Assembly: GCA_964567545.1 (NCBI GenBank)
Contig: CAZMNB010000037.1
Location: 1 to 11,247 of the forward strand
DNA from: UBA7398 sp964567545
Lineage (GTDB): Bacteria > Actinomycetota > Actinomycetes > Nanopelagicales > Nanopelagicaceae
Reading direction: 5' to 3'
Length of the DNA stretch: 11,247 bases
The translations under genes were made by a program, and so were the position numbers. Below are positions 6,396-11,247 of this stretch, piece after piece (within the stretch, counting starts at the first letter, position 1; each line of letters opens with the position of its first letter). Under the pieces are notes generated by a model that saw only the letters and a list, made by a program, of their open reading frames with translations, was not told the DNA's origin and did not search any database.

Positions 6396-7484
6396 GTGAA
6401 ACGAGTTCTACAGGTTTGCTTTCAGCAATCCCTGCGGAGCGCAACACTTTTTGGACTTCCGCTCGCATTTATATCTTTAATCGGTTGGGCAACGGCAGGC
6501 AGTGCAACCGGAGAAACTAGTGACCCAATAAAGGCAGCGGTGTGGTTTTGGTTGGCAGCACACCACATACCTTTCAATTTTCAGAACAGTACTTCAAGCG
6601 GGTTGTTAACTTATTTACCAGTTGGTGCGATGATTTTCCCCTACTTAGCAATCCGAGTTGGGTTTCGCCGCTCAATTGAAAAAATTCAACCGACGCAAAA
6701 CCACGTTATTCGACAAACAATCTTTGGTTTCGCGCTTTCATATTCAATTATTGCAACAGTTGCAGCGGCAATTGTGAGCAGTAGCTCCATAAAAATTCAT
6801 TGGTATTTAACGTTCCCTATTGTCTTTGCGTTATCTTGGATAATTTCTTTCATCACTACTGCGTTGGAGCCAGGGAAAGTTACCGGGTTATTTTGGCAGA
6901 AAGCCATTCGGACATCTTTAGTGGGGATGCTAATTATTTGGGGGATTGGCGGATTATTGGTAAGCGCTTCACTACTTATCCATCTTTCCGTTGTGAATCA
7001 ATTAACTACCGTTATTCAACCAGGAATTTTCGGTGGATTAGCATTTCTTTTTATTCAAGTCTTATATATTCCAAACGTGGCATTTGCTGCTGTTGGATAT
7101 TTTATCGGAGCTGGATTTCAACTTGGTGATGGATCGCTAATTCATCCGTTTGTTCATCGCCTCTCTGAGATTCCGGCGGTACCGCTGCTAGGTGCGCTGC
7201 CAGTAAATGTTTTTCCAATAGCAATTTTGGGTGCAGTTTTTCCAATAATCTTCGGCATCTGGGCAAGTAGATCAAGTGAATCAAAGTTTAAATTGTCGCT
7301 AATCGGCGCAGTCACATTTTTGTCAATCACAATCTCGATTCTTACCAGTGGGGCGTTACTAAATCAGAATCTCTCAAATGTAGGACTCTCTTGGTGGCAA
7401 TTCCCATTAGTAATGACCGGAGAATTTGCGATTGGTGTTGGAATTTCATCCATAATTGGAAAGCGAAAAAAGATTAATGGGTGA
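6396..7484 (+). CDS. perM: DUF6350 polytopic membrane protein, PerM-like
   Basis: A 362-residue integral membrane protein with about nine predicted helices near residues 15-37, 67-88, 107-130, 135-156, 172-198, 211-240, 263-290, 299-322 and 334-356. It has a positively charged cytoplasmic-type C-terminal tail (GKRKK). The segment EIPAVPLLGALPV (258-270) looks like the conserved loop I remember for DUF6350 proteins. In Mycobacterium tuberculosis the gene at the same place (between sucD and purN) is perM, which is linked to cell-division stability and persistence. The assignment here rests on position, topology and that loop, not on an alignment. The start is GTG 6396 with GAAGGG (6385-6390) 5 nt upstream inside the sucD end. 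The gene overlaps purN by 8 bp. No enzymatic motif is visible. Part of the start region lies only 1 bp after the sucD stop, so it is almost certainly co-transcribed. Confidence 0.8.
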   Translation: MKRVLQVCFQQSLRSATLFGLPLAFISLIGWATAGSATGETSDPIKAAVWFWLAAHHIPFNFQNSTSSGLLTYLPVGAMIFPYLAIRVGFRRSIEKIQPTQNHVIRQTIFGFALSYSIIATVAAAIVSSSSIKIHWYLTFPIVFALSWIISFITTALEPGKVTGLFWQKAIRTSLVGMLIIWGIGGLLVSASLLIHLSVVNQLTTVIQPGIFGGLAFLFIQVLYIPNVAFAAVGYFIGAGFQLGDGSLIHPFVHRLSEIPAVPLLGALPVNVFPIAILGAVFPIIFGIWASRSSESKFKLSLIGAVTFLSITISILTSGALLNQNLSNVGLSWWQFPLVMTGEFAIGVGISSIIGKRKKING

Positions 7485-8040
7485 ACGCTCGATTGTAATT
7501 TTGGCGTCTGGAAGTGGCACGCTGGCACAAGCGCTAATTGACGCAATTATCCGAGCCGAGTTAGATTGTGAGATTTCCGCGATAATTTCAGATCAACGCT
7601 CTCAAGTTTTGGAACGTGCTCGAAAGCATGACATCACAAATTTCTATTTGCCGCTGACAAAAGTTAGAACTGACTGGGATGAAAAGTTGTTAGATTTAGT
7701 TAGCAAATTGAAACCAGATCTAGTTATAAGCGCTGGATTTATGCGGATATTGTCACCGGATTTCGTTGCAAAATTTGATTGTATTAATTCGCACCCATCA
7801 CTTTTACCCGCATTCCCAGGTGCGCACGCAGTCCGAGACGCACTTGCTGCAGGGGTTTCTGAGACCGGATGTACCGTGCATTGGATCGATGCCGGAATAG
7901 ATACCGGAGCGATTATTGGGCAAATTCCGATGCCGATCTATCCAACCGATAGTGAAGAAACGCTGCACGAACGCATTAAGATTGCTGAACGAGCGCTCAT
8001 TGTTGAGACCGTTTCCGCTTTGCTGGCTGATAAGTACTGA
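7477..8040 (+). CDS. purN: Phosphoribosylglycinamide formyltransferase
   Basis: The 187-residue N10-formyltetrahydrofolate-dependent GAR transformylase, the third step of purine synthesis. The N-terminal nucleotide-binding strand and loop are ILASGSGTLAQAL (8-20), which bind the phosphoribosyl part of GAR. The catalytic signature INSHPSLLPAFPGAHA (103-118) includes Asn104 and His106. GCTVHWIDAGIDTGAIIGQ (131-149) supplies the third catalytic residue, Asp142. The length is at the short end of the normal range. I chose ATG 7477, giving MGERSIVILAS. A TTG at 7456 would extend it by seven residues not expected in the family. The ribosome-binding site is weak (GGAAAG at 7458-7463 is distant), so expression probably relies on coupling through the 8-bp overlap with the membrane-protein gene. 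It is followed after 20 bp by purH, the usual actinobacterial pair. Confidence 0.95.
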   Translation: MGERSIVILASGSGTLAQALIDAIIRAELDCEISAIISDQRSQVLERARKHDITNFYLPLTKVRTDWDEKLLDLVSKLKPDLVISAGFMRILSPDFVAKFDCINSHPSLLPAFPGAHAVRDALAAGVSETGCTVHWIDAGIDTGAIIGQIPMPIYPTDSEETLHERIKIAERALIVETVSALLADKY

Positions 8041-8060
8041 AGATTAAACGGGAGAATTAA

Positions 8061-9611
8061 GTGTCCACACGCAAACCAATTCACAGAGCTCTGGTTAGCG
8101 TTTACGATAAAACTGGTTTAATTGAATTAGGTATGGCGCTTAATAAAGCTGGCGTTGTAATACTTTCTACCGGCTCTACCGCTAAGAAATTATTAGACGC
8201 TGGAATTCCCGTTACGCCAGTTGAGGAATATACAAATTTTCCAGAGATGTTAGATGGTCGAGTAAAAACGCTACACCCAAGAATTCATGCAGGATTATTA
8301 GCAGATCAATCAAATAGCGTTCATTTAGCCCAACTTGATGCGCAAAATATTGAAGCATTTGATTTAGTGGTTATTAATTTGTATCCCTTTGCGGAAACCA
8401 TTGAATCTGGTGCAGTTTTTGAAGAATGTATAGAACAGATCGATATAGGTGGACCATCAATGTTGCGCGGCGCAGCTAAAAATCACAAGAGTGTCGCCGT
8501 TATTTCTGATCCTTCACAATATCAAAAACTCTATTCGGCGCTCGAGATCGGCGGCTTTACGATAAACGAACGCCGACAATTAGCTTTAGAAACCTATCGT
8601 CGCACCGGTGAGTATGACATTGCGATTTCAGAATGGTTAGCTAAATTTACCGATACCGAAAGCTTGCCAGAATGGATTGGTCGCGTATGGCATAAAGTAA
8701 CCGATCTTCGCTATGGTGAAAACCCGCATCAGAGCGCGGCTTTTTATCGAAGTTCAAGTCGATCAATCGGTTTGGCTGCAACCGAACAATTACATGGGAA
8801 AGAAATGTCCTTTAATAATTTCACTGACGCTGATGCGGCTTGGCGTGCAGCGTGGGATCACAGCGAGCCTTGCGTTGCCATAATTAAGCACGCCAATCCA
8901 TGTGGCGTTGCCATTGGAGAAAACATTGCAGATGCCTACTTAAAGGCTCACGCATGTGATTCAATCTCAGCATTTGGTGGAGTAGTTGCGGCAAACCGAG
9001 AAATTTCAAAAGACATGGCAACCGCACTCTCTGAAATTTTTACCGAAGTTGTAATCGCACCTTCATACGAAAGTGGCGCCGTAGAAATTCTTTCAAAGAA
9101 ACCCTCAATTCGAATTCTAAAAGCGAGTGAATATCTAAGACCAGACCTTGAACTCCGTCCAGTCTTAGGTGGGCTATTAATTCAAAGTACAGATGCGATT
9201 AATGCAATAGGTGATTCATATTCAAATTGGAAGCAAGTATCTGGCGGTAAAATTTCGGATTCAATAAAATCCGATTTGGAATTTGCCTGGCGTGCAATTC
9301 GCTCAGTAAAGAGCAACGCAATTCTGCTTGCCAAAGCAGGCGCATCGGTTGGAATTGGGATGGGCCAGGTAAATCGAGTCGACTCTTGCTCACTAGCAGT
9401 CTCTCGCGCCGGAGATCGCGTAAAAAATTCGGTTGCAGCCAGCGATGCCTTCTTTCCATTTGCAGATGGATTAGAAATTTTAATTAGGGCTGGAGTGGTT
9501 GCGGTTGTACAACCCGGTGGCAGCGTTCGCGATGAAGCGGTAATTACGGCTGCAGAGAAAGCCGGAATTGCGATGTTCTTCACTGGAGTTCGTCATTTTT
9601 CGCATTCGTAA
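8061..9611 (+). CDS. purH: Bifunctional AICAR transformylase / IMP cyclohydrolase
   Basis: A 516-residue enzyme for the last two steps to IMP: formylation of AICAR to FAICAR and ring closure to IMP. The N-terminal MGS-like cyclohydrolase domain covers about residues 7-150, with ALVSVYDKTGLIELG, STGSTAKKL and DGRVKTLHPRIHAGLL. The transformylase domain covers about 200-516, with RYGENPHQSA, IKHANPCGVAIG (Lys276 and His277 are the catalytic pair), SAFGGVVAANREI, SDAFFPFADG and VQPGGSVRDE. The C-terminus FFTGVRHFSHS is the expected end, so the gene is complete. The start is GTG 8061 with GGGAG (8050-8054) 6 nt upstream, a better site than any nearby. It closes the seven-gene block. No rho-independent terminator is evident behind it. 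Confidence 0.97.
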   Translation: MSTRKPIHRALVSVYDKTGLIELGMALNKAGVVILSTGSTAKKLLDAGIPVTPVEEYTNFPEMLDGRVKTLHPRIHAGLLADQSNSVHLAQLDAQNIEAFDLVVINLYPFAETIESGAVFEECIEQIDIGGPSMLRGAAKNHKSVAVISDPSQYQKLYSALEIGGFTINERRQLALETYRRTGEYDIAISEWLAKFTDTESLPEWIGRVWHKVTDLRYGENPHQSAAFYRSSSRSIGLAATEQLHGKEMSFNNFTDADAAWRAAWDHSEPCVAIIKHANPCGVAIGENIADAYLKAHACDSISAFGGVVAANREISKDMATALSEIFTEVVIAPSYESGAVEILSKKPSIRILKASEYLRPDLELRPVLGGLLIQSTDAINAIGDSYSNWKQVSGGKISDSIKSDLEFAWRAIRSVKSNAILLAKAGASVGIGMGQVNRVDSCSLAVSRAGDRVKNSVAASDAFFPFADGLEILIRAGVVAVVQPGGSVRDEAVITAAEKAGIAMFFTGVRHFSHS

Positions 9612-9641
9612 CAAAATGTAATAAATCTAAATTCTTCTTCT

Positions 9642-9668
9642 GTTCAAACCCCGTTTGCTTTCTATAAA
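9642..9668 (+). promoter_or_regulatory. Candidate promoter with PHO-box-like direct repeat before the PhoX-like gene
   Basis: Two 11-nt units lie head to tail: GTTCAAACCCC (9642-9652) and GTTTGCTTTCT (9653-9663). The first resembles the GTTCACC-type unit of actinobacterial PhoP boxes; the second matches only in GTT. A TATAAA hexamer at 9663-9668 sits where a -10 element would be if the repeat covers the -35 region. The idea is attractive because the downstream gene resembles a phosphatase family, but the match is partial and the region is A/T-rich. Confidence 0.25.
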
Positions 9669-9673
9669 AATGG

Positions 9674-9734
9674 AATTCATTAGCAACTTTATAGATTTGC
9701 CTTTGGGGAATCCCGGCCATGACTCTAATGAATT
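9674..9734 (+). repeat. 10-bp perfect inverted repeat forming a possible leader hairpin
   Basis: AATTCATTAG (9674-9683) is the exact reverse complement of CTAATGAATT (9725-9734), with 41 nt between the arms. The loop contains GGGGAATCCC (9706-9713 region), itself a short dyad. The right arm ends 13 nt before the ATG of the PhoX-like gene and directly abuts the only weak ribosome-binding sequence (GGATG), so a folded leader could influence initiation. It is not a terminator, as no U tract follows. Confidence 0.5.
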
Positions 9735-9747
9735 GGATGTATTTTCA

Positions 9748-11247
9748 ATGAAACTTCGATATAAAGTAGGCGTTGCAATAAGCGTAATTGCGCTAGCAGG
9801 AAGTGCGACTGTTGCATATTCTAACTTAGCCAAACCAGATTATATTCTTGCGGCAAATTCTGCCGTAACGATAAAACCTCTAGCATATGCTGGGGATCAA
9901 TTTAATGGCGTCGTAATTCGTGGTATTCCAGATGGAATGGGCGCTTATAAGAATGAAAACGGTGGCATCTCGTTGCTATCTGTACATGAAATTCCCTCTT
10001 ACTCACCACTAGCACAACTTTCGAAATCGAATACATCTCAATGGGGTGTATCAATAACAAAATTTAACATCATTCCAAACTCAAGAAGTATTACCGCCGC
10101 TTCAAATTTTATTAACGATATCAAGTATTACAATTACACCACTGGAAAATATGGTGATACACCAATAGGTGGTGCTCCTGTTGGTACAACAAAGGGTCTA
10201 GATTGGAACGTAAGTAGGTTTTGTTCTGCAACGCTTGTTCAAGCTGGCGGACTTTCATTTAAGAGCGGCAGCACAACTTATGGGTATGAAGGTGCTGTAT
10301 TTCTAAGCGGTGAAGAAGATGGCGATAGCGGATATGCTCGCGGTTTTGCATTTGATATGGATGGCCACGGTATTCAATTACCAAGAATGGGACTTGCTTC
10401 TTGGGAAAATTTAATGCCAAATCTGAAGCCTGGCCTTAACACAGTAGTTATGGGTAACGAGGATGGTTCCGCAACTGATAGCCAATTATTCATGTATGTC
10501 GGGAAAAAAACTACCGAAGGAACCTTTGCCGATAAGGCTGGCTTAACCAATGGCGAACTTAGCGTAATGAGTATTCCAGGCATTGCGAATGACAATGCTT
10601 TCCGAGCTACTTATGGAAAAAATAAAGCAGTAGATGTCACATTTAAGAAGACAATTTGGGATGCAAGCTTGCCTGTACAAGCCGTGGATCATGCTGCGCA
10701 AGGAACTGAAATGTCGCGCATTGAAGATGGTGAATGGGATCCAACAAATCCAAATATTTTCTACTTCAACACAACTGAGTCAAATAAAGATCCCGCTGCA
10801 ACAAAAGCAAATCCATCAGAGCCAACCTTTTCCCGCGATGGCGGTGCGCTATGGCGCTTAACATTTGTTGATGGCCAAAAGCCAGAACTTGGCGCAAAAC
10901 TTGAGATGTTGCTTGATGGATCCGAAGCGCCATATTTAAGCAAGCCTGACAATTTAACTCTTACTAAAGATGGCATCGTGCTACTTCAGGAAGACCCAGG
11001 TAACAATGGACATCTATCTCGAATCGTTGCATTCCGTCCGAAAGATGGAAAGTTGGCGGTGGTTGCAGAATTTAACAAAGATTATTTTGCAACTGGTGGC
11101 AGTAATTTCATGACAATAGATGAAGAGTCTTCGGGAATAATAAACGCAACTGAGCTATTTGCAAAAACTGGTGATACAAACCAATATTTCCTTTTTAATG
11201 CACAAGTTCATACAGTAGGCGGCGCACTTTCTCGCCCAGACTTATTA
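9748..11247 (+). CDS. Exported PhoX-like (DUF839) beta-propeller protein, 3' end cut by window edge
   Basis: An uninterrupted 500-codon frame reaches the last base of the window. Residues 1 to about 25 form a signal peptide (KLRYK, then a hydrophobic stretch to Ala23), with no twin-arginine motif. The rest resembles the PhoX-like/DUF839 family of extracellular calcium-dependent phosphatases and relatives. Matching elements are GIPDGMGAYKNENGG (59-73) with Glu81 after the strand, NTVVMGNEDG (231-240), RIEDGEWDPTNPNIFYF (324-340), PDNLTLTKDGIVLLQEDPGN (400-419), and DEESSGIINATELF (458-471) followed by FLFNAQVH (481-488). The acidic residues are of the kind that bind calcium in PhoX. In relatives I remember, the protein ends soon after this point, so perhaps only a few tens of residues are missing. 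The start is ATG 9748, next to the signal peptide; an in-frame ATG at 9670 would add 26 residues. Phosphatase activity is an inference; an uncharacterised propeller is the alternative. Confidence 0.72.
   Translation, partial: MKLRYKVGVAISVIALAGSATVAYSNLAKPDYILAANSAVTIKPLAYAGDQFNGVVIRGIPDGMGAYKNENGGISLLSVHEIPSYSPLAQLSKSNTSQWGVSITKFNIIPNSRSITAASNFINDIKYYNYTTGKYGDTPIGGAPVGTTKGLDWNVSRFCSATLVQAGGLSFKSGSTTYGYEGAVFLSGEEDGDSGYARGFAFDMDGHGIQLPRMGLASWENLMPNLKPGLNTVVMGNEDGSATDSQLFMYVGKKTTEGTFADKAGLTNGELSVMSIPGIANDNAFRATYGKNKAVDVTFKKTIWDASLPVQAVDHAAQGTEMSRIEDGEWDPTNPNIFYFNTTESNKDPAATKANPSEPTFSRDGGALWRLTFVDGQKPELGAKLEMLLDGSEAPYLSKPDNLTLTKDGIVLLQEDPGNNGHLSRIVAFRPKDGKLAVVAEFNKDYFATGGSNFMTIDEESSGIINATELFAKTGDTNQYFLFNAQVHTVGGALSRPDLL

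Noticed and set aside
9182..9583. 133-codon minus-strand frame opposite purH
   Set aside because: It is antisense to the conserved AICAR transformylase domain, and its sequence is explained by codon bias of purH. No ribosome-binding site or family resemblance was seen.
9612..9641. Rho-independent terminator after purH
   Set aside because: The A/T-rich stretch has no stem of useful length followed by T residues.
9627..9833. 68-codon minus-strand frame across the leader of the PhoX-like gene
   Set aside because: It spans the inverted repeat and the opposing signal-peptide codons. There is no ribosome-binding site and the product looks like reverse-strand reading of a hydrophobic segment.
10634..10976. 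Short frames on both strands within the PhoX-like gene
   Set aside because: The 500-codon frame covers this region with family motifs, so the short frames are shadows.

Overview
The window reads as chromosomal core sequence from an A/T-leaning actinobacterium. The order pcrA - B12-binding protein - sucC - sucD - perM/DUF6350 - purN - purH, with guaA at the left edge, matches the arrangement I recall from Mycobacterium (uvrD1, sucC, sucD, perM, purN, purH) and Streptomyces. The A/T-rich codon use and almost absent intergenic space suggest a small-genome lineage such as the freshwater acI / Nanopelagicales group. That placement is inference; no rRNA gene or taxonomic marker lies in the window.

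Layout: (1) 1-930, plus strand: the C-terminal end of GMP synthase (guaA), followed after 2 bp by a secreted cyclophilin-type peptidyl-prolyl isomerase. (2) 927-1658, minus strand: a PIG-L/LmbE-type zinc deacetylase whose stop codon interlocks with that of the cyclophilin, and which is divergent from the next block. (3) 1659-9611, plus strand: a tightly packed block of seven genes with junctions of -4, -14, -1, +1, -8 and +20 bp. They encode a UvrD/PcrA helicase, a stand-alone cobalamin-binding domain, the two subunits of succinyl-CoA synthetase, a nine-helix membrane protein (PerM/DUF6350), and the purine enzymes PurN and PurH. (4) 9612-9747: a 136-bp non-coding leader with a 10-bp inverted repeat and a possible PhoP-type direct repeat. 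(5) 9748-11247, plus strand: a 500-codon open frame running off the right edge. It encodes an exported protein of the PhoX-like/DUF839 beta-propeller family and is nearly complete.

How the genes fit together: guaA, purN and purH all belong to purine synthesis. The B12-binding protein and SucCD sit on either side of succinyl-CoA: a B12-dependent mutase can make succinyl-CoA, and SucCD converts it to succinate with nucleotide triphosphate formation. PcrA and PerM serve DNA maintenance and cell division or envelope functions and share the transcript by long-conserved linkage rather than by obvious biochemical logic. I saw no mobile element, CRISPR array, tRNA, rRNA or phage gene. I did not find a convincing novel system. 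The parts most worth a second look are the start of pcrA, the leader of the PhoX-like gene, and the coupled B12-domain/sucC pair.
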